A DNA stretch of 53,165 bases, from the NCBI GenBank assembly GCA_045602925.1, contig JAZSCN010000024.1, positions 1 to 53,165 of the forward strand, given 5' to 3'. This document shows, one piece after another, positions 15,093 through 23,770 of the stretch. Every line of letters begins with the position of its first letter. Position 1 is the first letter of the stretch. This DNA is from UBA7477 sp045602925. Lineage in GTDB: Bacteria > Bacillota > Clostridia > Oscillospirales > Ruminococcaceae. The position numbers were made by a program, and so were the translations under genes. Under the pieces are notes generated by a model. The model had not been told where the DNA came from. It made no database searches and was given only the letters and a program-made list of their open reading frames with translations.

Positions 15093-15113
15093 CGAAATAC
15101 AGCTGCCCCTTTA

Positions 15114-15142
15114 TTGACAATTTTAAATTTGCGTACTATACT
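15114..15142 (+). promoter_or_regulatory. Promoter of the MBL-fold gene
   Basis: TTGACA (15114-15119), 17-bp spacer, TATACT (15137-15142). It is divergent from the P-ATPase promoter 22 bp away. Confidence 0.8.
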
Positions 15143-15166
15143 ATAAAGGACGAGGAGATGCGATTT

Positions 15167-16039
15167 ATGGAAGGAATAAAGATAACCGATGTGCGTGTGC
15201 ATTCGGGCGACGGTGCGTTTTTAATAGATGACGGTGAAACAACCGTTTTGTACGATACCGGCTTTGGCTTTACGGGCTATGGTGTTGCCGAAAATATTAA
15301 AAGAGAGCTCGGCGACAGAACGCTCGACTATATTTTCCTTACTCATTCTCACTATGACCACGCCTTAGGCAGTGCGTATATTTTAAGGAAATTTCCCGAT
15401 GCAAAGGTCGTTGCCGGCGAATATGCCGCAAGCGTTTTTGAAAGAGAAGGCGCAAAACGTACTATGCGTGAGCTCGACAATAAATTCGCGAGGGAATGTG
15501 GCTACGGCGACTATGAATTCTTGGGCGACGAGCTCAGGGTTGATATAAAGGTCAGAGAAGGGCACATTATAAAAGCAGGAGCTATGACCTTTGAGGTTAT
15601 CGAGCTGCCCGGACATACACGTTGCTCGGTAGGGTACTATATGCCGGATAGAAAGCTTTTGCTCTCGAGCGAAACCCTCGGAGTTTTTGACGGCGAGAGT
15701 GTTATAATTCCTTCCTATCTTGTAAGCTACGACGATACGATTGCCTCTATAGAAAAAGTCGAGGCTCTCGACGTAAGAAGAATAATCTGTCCACACCTTG
15801 GACTGATAAGTGAGGAAAAAACGCAGTTCTTTCTAAAGAACATGAAGGCGCAGGCCGTAGAGTTTGCACAGACGGTAAGGGCTATGCAACAAAACGGCGA
15901 CAGCGACGAGGAAATTATTTCCTGGTTCTTGGAAAAATACCGTCACGGCTATATCGAAAAGATTTATCCTATTGCCGCCGCAAGGCTTAACATGTCGATA
16001 CTAATAAAACTTCTTTCTGCAAGGGAAGATAAAGAGTAA
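15167..16039 (+). CDS. Metallo-beta-lactamase-fold hydrolase
   Basis: 290 residues. The metal-binding motif THSHYDH (HxHxDH) near residue 60 and the later His in LPGHTRCSVG and CPHLG are the ligands of the two-zinc site. The fold covers hydrolases of thioesters, lactones, phosphodiesters and glyoxalase II; nothing in the sequence fixes the substrate. The last 60 residues are helical. The frame extends far upstream, but ATG 15167 is preceded by GGAG at 9 nt and the promoter ends at 15142; an ATG at 15158 touches the Shine-Dalgarno sequence. It runs into the DHHW lipoprotein gene 18 nt later. Confidence 0.85.
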   Translation: MEGIKITDVRVHSGDGAFLIDDGETTVLYDTGFGFTGYGVAENIKRELGDRTLDYIFLTHSHYDHALGSAYILRKFPDAKVVAGEYAASVFEREGAKRTMRELDNKFARECGYGDYEFLGDELRVDIKVREGHIIKAGAMTFEVIELPGHTRCSVGYYMPDRKLLLSSETLGVFDGESVIIPSYLVSYDDTIASIEKVEALDVRRIICPHLGLISEEKTQFFLKNMKAQAVEFAQTVRAMQQNGDSDEEIISWFLEKYRHGYIEKIYPIAAARLNMSILIKLLSAREDKE

Positions 16040-16057
16040 TAAAATGGAGATGAAGAA

Positions 16058-17551
16058 ATGAAAAAGAGCTTTAGAGGAGTAGTCGCCCTGGCTGCACTTT
16101 GCGTAACAGTAATGCTTGCAGGCTGTAGCAACACTGACAGCAGTATGTCAGCAGATGTTTCCCTGCCGGAAAGCGAAAGCCAGACGACAACAACTACCAC
16201 CACTGCAACCGAGCCTACCACTACTACAACTACAACCTCGGCAGCAACTACAACCACCACAACAACGCCAACTACAACAACACCTACCACCACAACGCCC
16301 GAAACTACAACCACTACCACAGCACCGACAACAGAAAGTAATGGTATTGTGACACAAAAAGCTAGTGGCGAGATGTATGCTAACTGTATAGCAAACGTTC
16401 GTAAGGGCAATTCGACAGAATACGACGTTATTATGCAAATTCCAAAGAATAAGAAGGTCAAGATTATCGGCAAGTGCGATAACGGCTGGTACGCAGTTAA
16501 GGTTGACGGAAAAACGGGATATATGGCAGGTAGCGTGCTCTCGGATGGAAAAGTAGCAACCACTACCACCAAGGCAACAACCACGACAGCCTTCAAGGGC
16601 TTTGAACCGGATTTTCAGTATATGGATGAATCGGTTATAGAGGACGCTCAAACTAATTATGTAAACCGTTCGGGTGTAATACTTGCAAACCTCGGTACAA
16701 AGTATGTAAGAGCTATGGAGGTCTGCGGAGGAAACAAGTCCAAGGCAGAAACCTACGCTAAAACACTCAATAAGTATAAGGAAGCACTCGGTGACAGCGT
16801 TAACGTGTACTGTATGGTAGTGCCGACCTCGGCAGCGTACTATATGCCTGCAAAGGTGGGTAGCGCAGACCAGGGCAAGTACACAAAGGATGTCGGCGCA
16901 GCACTTAAGGGCATAACAAACGTCGACGTTTATTCGGTACTCTACGAGCATAGATTTGAGTATCTGTATTCGAGAAGCGACTTCCATTGGCAACCACTCG
17001 CAGCCTACTATTCGGCACAGGAGCTTGCAAGAGTATCCGAGCTTCCGTTCAAGGATATTTCAACCTATAAGCAGATTATAAGAACCGGCTATCTCGGTGC
17101 GTTCTATGCACTTTGCAATGTTCCGGAGCTCAGAAACAGCCCCGACTACTTTGCATACTACAAGCCGGACAACCTCGATAAGTGTACTGTTACCTACTAT
17201 AACACATCCTTCAGAAACGGATACAAGGGCAATATGTTCTTCGATAATAACGGTATAAGCTCAAGCTATACGGTGTTTATCGGTACAGACAGCACAATCT
17301 GTCACGTCAAAACTGATGTGGACAATGACAGAACACTTGTCATCTTCAAGGATAGCTACGGCAATGCGCTCGTACCATTCTTGACAAACAGCTATGAGAA
17401 CATCTATCTTTGCGACTTTAGATATTTTGATATAAACGCTATCGACTTTATAAAGAAGGTCAAGGCAACAGACCTGCTCTTTGCAATGTCGCCAATGGCG
17501 TCGAATTCCTCTAGCAAGGTTTCTATGATTGATAGAAACAGAACAAGATAA
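16058..17551 (+). CDS. Lipoprotein with Thr-rich linker, SH3 domain and DHHW (AlgX/SGNH-like) domain
   Basis: 497 residues. Lipobox LAGC (Cys23). Residues about 43-95 are a threonine-run linker like that of the 1040-1945 protein. Residues about 104-162 form a bacterial SH3 domain (ANVRKGNSTEYDVIMQIP, NGWYAVKVDGKTGYM), which usually binds the cell wall. A second short Thr stretch leads to a DHHW-type domain (about 185-490) with SDFHWQPLAAYY and FKDSYGNALVPF, the Asp-His and Ser elements of the SGNH hydrolase-like superfamily used for O-acetylation of surface polymers. It thus probably modifies a cell-wall polymer at the membrane surface. Cotranscribed with the MBL-fold gene. The mentioned motifs are by eye. 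Confidence 0.8.
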   Translation: MKKSFRGVVALAALCVTVMLAGCSNTDSSMSADVSLPESESQTTTTTTTATEPTTTTTTTSAATTTTTTTPTTTTPTTTTPETTTTTTAPTTESNGIVTQKASGEMYANCIANVRKGNSTEYDVIMQIPKNKKVKIIGKCDNGWYAVKVDGKTGYMAGSVLSDGKVATTTTKATTTTAFKGFEPDFQYMDESVIEDAQTNYVNRSGVILANLGTKYVRAMEVCGGNKSKAETYAKTLNKYKEALGDSVNVYCMVVPTSAAYYMPAKVGSADQGKYTKDVGAALKGITNVDVYSVLYEHRFEYLYSRSDFHWQPLAAYYSAQELARVSELPFKDISTYKQIIRTGYLGAFYALCNVPELRNSPDYFAYYKPDNLDKCTVTYYNTSFRNGYKGNMFFDNNGISSSYTVFIGTDSTICHVKTDVDNDRTLVIFKDSYGNALVPFLTNSYENIYLCDFRYFDINAIDFIKKVKATDLLFAMSPMASNSSSKVSMIDRNRTR

Positions 17552-17566
17552 TAATTGCTGAATTTT

Positions 17567-17601
17567 GCCCCGCTTGCCTGCATAAAATAGGTGAGTGGGG
17601 C
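17567..17601 (+). terminator. Terminator after the DHHW lipoprotein gene
   Basis: GCCCCGCTTGCCT pairs along 13 bp with AGGTGAGTGGGGC (G-T pairs included), loop GCATAAAAT; the T tract after it is short (GTCTTGCT), so it may be partial. Confidence 0.6.
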
Positions 17602-17652
17602 GTCTTGCTAAAAAGCACTAAAACGGAAAGAATAAAATATTTATGAACACTA

Positions 17653-17681
17653 TTGACAGATATGGAAAACTATGCTATAAT
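17653..17681 (+). promoter_or_regulatory. Promoter of the TetR-family gene
   Basis: TTGACA (17653-17658), 17-bp spacer, TATAAT (17676-17681), with TGC before the -10: near consensus in all parts. It lies within the open frame of the gene, so any start before 17687 is excluded. Confidence 0.9.
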
Positions 17682-17686
17682 TCACT

Positions 17687-17703
17687 CAGCACACAGGGTG
17701 CTG
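17687..17703 (+). promoter_or_regulatory. Palindrome CAGCAC-N5-GTGCTG over the tetR start point (site 1)
   Basis: CAGCAC ACAGG GTGCTG begins 5 bp after the -10, so it covers the expected transcription start. The same 17-bp design occurs three times before fabH (18375, 18463, 18551). It fits an operator for an autoregulating TetR protein; as RNA it would be a 6-bp hairpin. Confidence 0.55.
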
Positions 17704-17744
17704 AAAGTGTGCCGAGTGACAGGAGCTTAAAAAGGAGAATGAAT

Positions 17745-18335
17745 ATGGCTACAATAAAAGATAAGCTTATAGTAGATGACGTATCGGATGAAATAGTTAC
17801 TGTCGCAGAGAGAATTGCCATAACAGACGGCGTCAAGAATATCACCGTCAGACGTATTCTCAAGGAAATGAATGTCACTAACAGAGTTTTCTATAACAGG
17901 TATCATAATCTCAACGAGGTGCTCGAAATCATCTATCGCAAGGCAGTTATCCGTATGCGTGAGAGCCTTATTTCAGAGTATGATATGCGCACACAGTTCT
18001 ATGACTATGTAATGGACGTCGCAGTAAAGGTACTTGTCAGAACATATGAAGTAAAGAGTGCGTTCAGCCAGTATATGTTCGAGTTTGACTCAGCAACCGA
18101 CAGCAACAGAATCTGGTGGACAGACAGCATAAAGCAGATTATAGAGGTCGCTAAAGAAACCGGCCAGCTTGTCGATGTCGATTCGGATATGCTCAGCTAT
18201 ACAATATGGTGCTTCTTTAGGGGCTATAACGCCGACGCAGTTAAGAGAAAGCTCTCTGTCGAAGAAGCAGTAAAGAGATTTAAGTTCGGCTTGCATTGCC
18301 TGTTTTACGGACTTTCACCCGAGAAAAATAAATAA
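17745..18335 (+). CDS. TetR-family transcriptional regulator
   Basis: 196 residues, typical length. N-terminal helix-turn-helix at about 12-58 (ITVRRILKEMNVTNRVFYNRY) followed by a helical ligand domain rich in aromatic and hydrophobic residues. ATG 17745 is 7 nt after AGGAG; the frame opens at 17643 but that start is upstream of the promoter, and an ATG at 17739 is only 1 nt from the RBS. The gene precedes the fatty acid operon in the same direction, with 352 nt between. Shared palindromes suggest it controls itself and fab; acyl-CoA or an acyl-ACP as ligand would be inference. Alternatives are control of an unlinked target. Confidence 0.85.
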   Translation: MATIKDKLIVDDVSDEIVTVAERIAITDGVKNITVRRILKEMNVTNRVFYNRYHNLNEVLEIIYRKAVIRMRESLISEYDMRTQFYDYVMDVAVKVLVRTYEVKSAFSQYMFEFDSATDSNRIWWTDSIKQIIEVAKETGQLVDVDSDMLSYTIWCFFRGYNADAVKRKLSVEEAVKRFKFGLHCLFYGLSPEKNK

Positions 18336-18343
18336 AGCTACTG

Positions 18344-18367
18344 TATTACGGCTTCTTAGCCGTAATA
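18344..18367 (+). other. Short hairpin TATTACGGC-TTCTTA-GCCGTAATA
   Basis: A perfect 9-bp stem with TTCTTA loop just after the tetR stop. A weaker version (ACGGC, loop TTTTAT, GCCGT) recurs exactly 88 bp later at 18436-18451. No T-run follows, so it is a weak terminator at best. Confidence 0.55.
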
Positions 18368-18374
18368 TTAAGTG

Positions 18375-18567
18375 TAGCACGCCTTGTGCTGAATATCGTC
18401 GAACAAAGACGACACCTATCAGCAGAGAAAAACAAACGGCTTTTATGCCGTAAAAATTAAGCCAGCACAGAGTGTGCTGAAAAATGTCAGGGCTTGTCGA
18501 TAGCATATAGCCCGATAATAAAGAGTTTGAAAGAGCGACAGAGTATATCTCAGCACGGTGTGTGCTG
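18375..18567 (+). repeat. 88-bp tandem units with palindromes before fabH (sites 2-4)
   Basis: Three 17-bp palindromes lie at 18375-18391 (first base T instead of C), 18463-18479 and 18551-18567, each starting exactly 88 bp after the previous one. The first two units also share the ACGGC/GCCGT hairpin 27 bp ahead, so the region is a decayed tandem repeat. The rest of 18336-18687 shows no convincing sigma-A promoter; TTGTCG-16-TAATAA (18494-18521) is weak. The fab promoter is therefore not identified with confidence. Confidence 0.55.
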
Positions 18568-18687
18568 AAAATTAGGGTATTATGTCGCCGAAGCGCGAAA
18601 GCTGTACTTACAGCTAAAAAACACCTAGGAGAGCAGGCTCACCCCTGTCTTGCAATAGAGATTCAGATTTGGGAAGGAGGTCAGAAT

Positions 18688-19641
18688 ATGTCAATAAAGT
18701 TCTTGGGAACAGGCTTTTATGTACCACCCAGGGTTGTTACAAACGATGAGCTTTCACAGATGGTTGACACTAATGACGAATGGATTATGCAAAGAGTCGG
18801 CATAAAGGAAAGGCGAGTTTCTACCTGCGAAACTACAGCAGAAATGGCAACAAAGGCTGCTCGCAATGCACTTTTGTCTGCCGGTATAGAGGCGACTGAG
18901 CTTGACCTTATTATAGTCGGAACAATTACTTCTGATACAGCTTGCCCGACGGTTGCAGGCTCTGTTCAAAAAGCAATCGGTGCGACTTGCCCTGCGTTTG
19001 ATATAAGCTCTGCTTGTAGCGGATTTATGTTTGCGCTGGAAACTGCCGACGCTTACGCCACAAAGGGAATGGCAAAAAACATTCTTGTCATCGGCGCAGA
19101 AAGACTCAGCAAGCTGATAGATTGGCATGACAGAAGCACATGCATAATCTTTGGCGACGGAGCAGGAGCGGCTGTTGTAACAAGGGGAGAGGGGTATCTT
19201 TCCTCAACGATATATACAAGTGGCTCGGATGAGGTGCTGTATATTCCCGATGAGGTTGGCTCGTCACCTTTTTATGAGAGGAAGGAAAAGCCACGCTTTG
19301 TCTATATGGATGGTCAGGAGACCTTTAAATTTGCAGTTTCAAGAATTGCAAGGGACATAAATGATGTAGCTAAAAAGGCTGGGCTCACATTAGAGCAGAT
19401 AGACCATGTTGTTACTCATCAGGCGAATATACGAATTATCGAATATGCGTCAAAGAGGCTTAGAATCCCAATGGAAAAGTTCTTTGTGAACATTGATAGG
19501 TATGGTAATACTTCGGCAGCAAGCGTACCGATTGCCTTAGCTGAGCTTCACGCATCAGGCAAGCTGAGGCGTGGCGATATTGTCGCACTCTCGGCGTTCG
19601 GTGGCGGACTTTCAAGCGCTGCTTGTATTATAAAATGGTAG
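18688..19641 (+). CDS. fabH: Beta-ketoacyl-ACP synthase III
   Basis: 317 residues. FabH condenses acetyl-CoA (or another short acyl-CoA) with malonyl-ACP and starts fatty acid synthesis. The catalytic triad is complete: Cys110 in SSACSGF, His244 in HQANIRI and Asn274 in YGNTSAAS, almost the same numbering as in E. coli. GIKERR and GTSD-type CoA contacts are also normal. ATG 18688 follows AAGGAGG by 7 nt; the frame opens earlier at 18562, but that part is non-coding leader. First gene of the fab operon; acpP follows after 33 nt. Confidence 0.97.
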   Translation: MSIKFLGTGFYVPPRVVTNDELSQMVDTNDEWIMQRVGIKERRVSTCETTAEMATKAARNALLSAGIEATELDLIIVGTITSDTACPTVAGSVQKAIGATCPAFDISSACSGFMFALETADAYATKGMAKNILVIGAERLSKLIDWHDRSTCIIFGDGAGAAVVTRGEGYLSSTIYTSGSDEVLYIPDEVGSSPFYERKEKPRFVYMDGQETFKFAVSRIARDINDVAKKAGLTLEQIDHVVTHQANIRIIEYASKRLRIPMEKFFVNIDRYGNTSAASVPIALAELHASGKLRRGDIVALSAFGGGLSSAACIIKW

Positions 19642-19674
19642 AAAACAAAATTTAAATTAACGGAGGAAATTATT

Positions 19675-19893
19675 ATGACACTTCAGAAGGTAATCTCACT
19701 TTTAGCACTGCATCTCGAAATGGACGAGAGCGAAATCACAGAGGCAACAACATTTGCTGACCTCGGCGTTGACTCACTCGATACTGTCGAAATTATGATG
19801 GAAATGGAAGACGAATTCGGCGTTGAAATCAAGCCGGGCGAAGCAGGACAGTCAGTAGCCGACCTCGTAGCTTACATCGACAGCAAGCTCTAA
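19675..19893 (+). CDS. acpP: Acyl carrier protein
   Basis: 72 residues, acidic, normal ACP length. Ser34 in GVDSLDTVEIMMEMED is the phosphopantetheine attachment site and helix II recognition region. It carries growing acyl chains among the Fab enzymes. GGAGG is 8 nt before the ATG. A second acpP elsewhere in the genome cannot be excluded. Confidence 0.97.
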   Translation: MTLQKVISLLALHLEMDESEITEATTFADLGVDSLDTVEIMMEMEDEFGVEIKPGEAGQSVADLVAYIDSKL

Positions 19894-19916
19894 AATTTCA
19901 AAGAGGCAGGAAAACT

Positions 19917-20861
19917 ATGGTTAAAACTACGATTTGCGATATGCTCGGCATTGAGTACCCGATTTTTCAGGGTGGAATGGCGCATATCTCGGATGCAACG
20001 CTGGCCTCGGCAGTTTCTAATGCAGGTGGTCTTGGCATAATAACTGCTGCAAGTGGTAATGTCAAAGCCCTCGAGGAAGAAATCGACAAGGCGTTCTCCC
20101 TGACCGACAAGCCTTTTGGCGTAAACATTATGCTAAGGGGCGAAAATATCGACGAAATTGCCGAGCTTCTTGTAAGAAAGAAGGTCGCAGTCGTTACAAC
20201 GGGCGCAGGCAACCCGGACAAATACATTCCTATGTGGAAGGAAGCTGGCATAAAGGTAATACCGGTTGTTCCTTCTTCTGCACTTGCAAAGCTTTGTGAA
20301 AGAAGCGGCGCAGACGCAGTTATCGCAGAGGGTGGCGAGTCGGGTGGCCACGTCGGTGACCTTACTACAATGGCGCTCGTGCCACAAGTTTGTGACGCAG
20401 TTTCTATCCCGGTAATCGCTGCCGGTGGAATTGCCGATGGCAGAGGAGTCGCAGCTGCACTTATGCTTGGCGCCCAGGGCGTACAGCTCGGCACAAGATT
20501 TTTGGTAGCAAGCGAGTGCTCTATAAGCCGTGTCTACAAGGATAAGGTTTTAAAGGCGAGCGACACCTCGACAATTATGACGGGCAAGAGGCTCGGTCAC
20601 CCCGTAAGAAGCATAAAATCGCCGTTTTCAAGAGCCTATGCAAAGGCAGAGTATTCGAGCATATCCGACGAGGAGCTCGAGCAGATGGCAGTAGGAACTC
20701 TCAGAGCGGCTGTCGTTGACGGTGACGAAAAGAGAGGGTGCTTCCTCGCAGGTCAGATTTCGGGGCTTGTAGATAAGGAACAGCCTGCAAAAGAGATGAT
20801 TGAAGAAATTTTCTCGCAGGCGCAGGAAATTTTGAATGGAGCAGCAAAATGGGTAAGATAG
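19917..20861 (+). CDS. fabK: Enoyl-ACP reductase II (FMN)
   Basis: 314 residues of the nitronate monooxygenase/FabK TIM-barrel family. It reduces trans-2-enoyl-ACP with NAD(P)H and FMN, the last step of each elongation round, replacing FabI. GGESGGHVGD holds His145, equivalent to the pneumococcal FabK catalytic His; GGIADGRG and GAQGVQLGTRF form the FMN phosphate site. Being in the fab operon favours FabK over nitronate monooxygenase. It overlaps fabD by 13 nt, indicating translational coupling. Confidence 0.96.
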   Translation: MVKTTICDMLGIEYPIFQGGMAHISDATLASAVSNAGGLGIITAASGNVKALEEEIDKAFSLTDKPFGVNIMLRGENIDEIAELLVRKKVAVVTTGAGNPDKYIPMWKEAGIKVIPVVPSSALAKLCERSGADAVIAEGGESGGHVGDLTTMALVPQVCDAVSIPVIAAGGIADGRGVAAALMLGAQGVQLGTRFLVASECSISRVYKDKVLKASDTSTIMTGKRLGHPVRSIKSPFSRAYAKAEYSSISDEELEQMAVGTLRAAVVDGDEKRGCFLAGQISGLVDKEQPAKEMIEEIFSQAQEILNGAAKWVR

Positions 20862-21769
20862 CATTTGTATTTTCAGGGCAGGGCGCTCAGTACAGTGGTA
20901 TGGGAAAATCCCTCTACGATATGAACAAGGGCGCAACCGAGCTTTATAACGAGGCAGAAAAGCTAAGAGAGGGTACGCTAAGGCAATCCTTCGAGGGAAC
21001 AGACGAGGAACTAAAGGCAACCGAGAACACCCAGCCTTGCCTTTATCTTGTAGAGCTTGCAGCAGCGACTTCGCTTAATGAAATGGGCGTGTACGCCGAC
21101 GGTGTGGCAGGCTTTTCGCTCGGTGAGGTAGCGGCACTTGCTTATGCAGGCGTGTATTCTCACATAGACGGCTTTAAGGTTGTTACAAAAAGAGGCGAGC
21201 TTATGGGAAAAGCAGCAGGCGATGCAGATACAGCTATGGCTGCTGTTTTAAAGCTTGACGCTCAGGCAGTTTCACAGCTGGCAGAAAAGTTTGAAGGGCT
21301 GTATGCAGTAAACTTCAATTGCCCCGGACAAACGGTAGTTTCAGGGCTCAGGTCAAGTATGCCTGCTTTTGAAGAAGCTGTAAAGGAGCTCGGTGGCAGA
21401 ACTGTTCCGCTCTCGGTAAGTGCGGCTTTTCATTCGCCGTTTATGAATGAGGCATCAGAGAAGTTTTATGAATTTTTAAAGGAGCAGAGCTTTGGCACGC
21501 CTACGCTTCCGGTTTATGCAAATTACACTGCAAATCCGTATGACAGCGACGTAGCCACTATGCTCAAAAATCAGATGAGAAGTCCTGTAAGATGGCAGGA
21601 AATTATCGAAAATATGCTCGCAGACGGCTACACCGATTTTATCGAGGTAGGCGCAGGCAAGACACTTTGTGGTCTTATAAAGAAGATTTCAAAGGAAGCT
21701 AAGGTCTATTCTGTTGACAGCGAGCAGACACTTGTTGAAACGGTAAAGGCGGTGAAGGGCGATGCTTAA
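20849..21769 (+). CDS. fabD: Malonyl-CoA:ACP transacylase
   Basis: 306 residues. FabD loads malonate from CoA onto ACP. Ser90 is the nucleophile in GFSLGE (usually GHSLGE; the His beside the Ser is replaced by Phe), Arg115 fixes the malonyl carboxylate (TKRGELM), and His195 in AAFHSPFM completes the dyad; GQGAQ is the oxyanion-hole motif. It overlaps fabK by 13 nt and fabG by 8 nt. Confidence 0.96.
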   Translation: MGKIAFVFSGQGAQYSGMGKSLYDMNKGATELYNEAEKLREGTLRQSFEGTDEELKATENTQPCLYLVELAAATSLNEMGVYADGVAGFSLGEVAALAYAGVYSHIDGFKVVTKRGELMGKAAGDADTAMAAVLKLDAQAVSQLAEKFEGLYAVNFNCPGQTVVSGLRSSMPAFEEAVKELGGRTVPLSVSAAFHSPFMNEASEKFYEFLKEQSFGTPTLPVYANYTANPYDSDVATMLKNQMRSPVRWQEIIENMLADGYTDFIEVGAGKTLCGLIKKISKEAKVYSVDSEQTLVETVKAVKGDA

Positions 21770-22499
21770 CGGCAAGGTTGCTCTCGTAACGGGAGCTTCA
21801 AGGGGTATCGGCGCTTCTATCGCAAAGAAGCTTGCGTCGCTCGGTGCTGATGTTGCAATAATCTATTGTGGCAGTGAAGAAAAGGCGCTTGCAGTAAGAG
21901 AGGAAGTCACCACTCAGTACGGCGTCAGGGCTTTTGCGTACAAGTGCGACGTTTCGAGCCTTGATGAGTGCACACAGACAGTAAAGCAGATAAATGCAGA
22001 CCTTGGTGCAGTTGATATCCTCGTCAATAATGCAGGTATCACAAGGGATAACCTCATTATGATGATGAGCGAAGATGACTTTGACAAGGTTATTGACACG
22101 AATCTCAAGGGTGCTTTTAATATGATAAAGGCAACCTCACGAGGCTTTATAAAAAAGAAGTACGGCAAGATTATAAACATCTCCTCCGTATCGGGACTCT
22201 CCGGCATTGCCGGTCAGGCTAATTATTCAGCTTCAAAGGCTGGCGTAATCGGTCTGACAAAAGCAGTTGCAAAGGAGCTCGGCGGAAAGAATATCTGCTG
22301 TAATGCAATCGCACCGGGATTTATAATGACAGATATGACAGAGGGTCTTGGTAGCGAAGAAGAATTTTTAAAGGCAATACCTCTTAAGCGACTTGGAAAA
22401 ACAGAGGATGTTGCAAATCTCGCTGCCTTCCTGGCAGACGAAGCGTCCGATTACATCACAGGTGAGGTAATCCGCATAGACGGTGGACTTGCAATGTAG
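21762..22499 (+). CDS. fabG: 3-oxoacyl-ACP reductase
   Basis: 245 residues, short-chain dehydrogenase fold. NADPH-binding GASRGIG (11-17), NNAG (89-92) and the catalytic Ser142-Tyr155-Lys159 (YSASK) are present, as is the C-terminal TGEVIRIDGG. It reduces beta-ketoacyl-ACP in each elongation cycle. Starts within the end of fabD. Confidence 0.97.
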   Translation: MLNGKVALVTGASRGIGASIAKKLASLGADVAIIYCGSEEKALAVREEVTTQYGVRAFAYKCDVSSLDECTQTVKQINADLGAVDILVNNAGITRDNLIMMMSEDDFDKVIDTNLKGAFNMIKATSRGFIKKKYGKIINISSVSGLSGIAGQANYSASKAGVIGLTKAVAKELGGKNICCNAIAPGFIMTDMTEGLGSEEEFLKAIPLKRLGKTEDVANLAAFLADEASDYITGEVIRIDGGLAM

Positions 22500-22529
22500 C
22501 CTTGTCGGACGGAAAGGAGTTTTTTCTAG

Positions 22530-23759
22530 ATGAAACGAGTTGTAATAACAGGTCTTGGTGCTGTTACTCCAATCGGCAATAACGTCGCAGATTTTTGGCA
22601 GAGCCTTAAGGACGGAAAGAACGGCATTGACCTTATAACAAGATTTGATACAGACGACCTCAAGGTGAAGCTTGCCGCTGAGGTAAGGGACTTTGATGCA
22701 AGTCTTTATATGGAAAAGGCTGAAGTAAGAAAGACTGATAAGTTCGTGCAGTACGCAATTGCTGCAGCTTCTCAGGCAGTCGAGGATAGCGGCATCGAAG
22801 GTAACATCGAGCCTGCGCGCTTTGGTGTGTACTTCGGCTCGGGTATCGGTGGCTTTGAAACCTTTATTTCAGAGGTGAACACCCTTAACGTAAGAGGCCC
22901 TGCAAGAGTTTCGCCACTATTTATAACAAAGATGATTCCTAATATGGCGGCAGGAAATATCGCAATAAAGTTTAAGGCTAACGGCCCGTGTATCTCTGTT
23001 GCAACAGCCTGCGCAACAGGTACAACAGCTATAGGCGAGGCGTACAGAACTATCGCAGGTGGATTTGCTGATGCAATTATCGCAGGTGGCTCTGATGCGG
23101 CAATCACAAAGCTCTCGGTTGCAGCTTTCGATAACTGTATGGCGCTTTGCGAGTCGCAGGATAAGGACGCCGCTTCAATACCTTTTGACAAGCGTAGATG
23201 TGGCTTCGTAATGGGCGAGGGCGCCGGCGCACTTATCGTCGAGGAATACGAGCACGCAGTAAAGAGAGGGGCAACCATCTATGCAGAGGTTGTCGGATAT
23301 GGTAGCACCTGCGACGCACATCACGTTACTGCACCTGACCCTGAGGCAACATATTCTGCCAAGGCTATAGCAGACTGTATCGGCAACATCAAGGTGGCAC
23401 CGGAGTGCATCTATTTTAACGCTCACGGCACAAGCACACCGATGAACGACAAGACAGAAACAAGAGCACTCAAGAACGTGCTCGGTGATGACGCTTACAA
23501 GATAAACCTAAGCTCTACAAAGTCGATGACAGGACATCTTCTCGGCGCAGCAGGCGCAATAGAGGCAGTCGCTTCTATCATGGCTCTGCGTGAGGGAATC
23601 GTTCCACCGACAATCAACTACAAGGAAGCCGACGAGGAGTGCGACATAAACTGCACACCAAACGTTTCGAAGAAGGCTGACATAAAGCTTGCGCTTTCAT
23701 CATCGCTCGGCTTTGGTGGACACAACGCCTGCATAGGCTTTGCAAAGGTAGACAGATAA
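22530..23759 (+). CDS. fabF: Beta-ketoacyl-ACP synthase II
   Basis: 409 residues. The condensing enzyme of the elongation cycle, with nucleophile Cys161 (VATACATGT), His299 (FNAHGTSTPMND), Lys331 and His336 (KSMTGHLLGAAG). The Cys-His-His set marks a KAS I/II enzyme, and length and context favour FabF. GGAAAGGAG precedes the ATG; 30 nt after fabG. Confidence 0.97.
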   Translation: MKRVVITGLGAVTPIGNNVADFWQSLKDGKNGIDLITRFDTDDLKVKLAAEVRDFDASLYMEKAEVRKTDKFVQYAIAAASQAVEDSGIEGNIEPARFGVYFGSGIGGFETFISEVNTLNVRGPARVSPLFITKMIPNMAAGNIAIKFKANGPCISVATACATGTTAIGEAYRTIAGGFADAIIAGGSDAAITKLSVAAFDNCMALCESQDKDAASIPFDKRRCGFVMGEGAGALIVEEYEHAVKRGATIYAEVVGYGSTCDAHHVTAPDPEATYSAKAIADCIGNIKVAPECIYFNAHGTSTPMNDKTETRALKNVLGDDAYKINLSSTKSMTGHLLGAAGAIEAVASIMALREGIVPPTINYKEADEECDINCTPNVSKKADIKLALSSSLGFGGHNACIGFAKVDR

Positions 23760-23770
23760 GAGGTCAGAAA

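Noticed and set aside
15964..16993. Two long minus-strand frames opposite the DHHW lipoprotein gene
   Set aside because: They mirror the Thr-rich linker and the real coding frame, have no RBS, and composition is of antisense type.
18562..18687. 42 extra codons upstream of fabH
   Set aside because: No RBS at 18562; includes the fourth palindrome; FabH length and motif numbering match the start at 18688.
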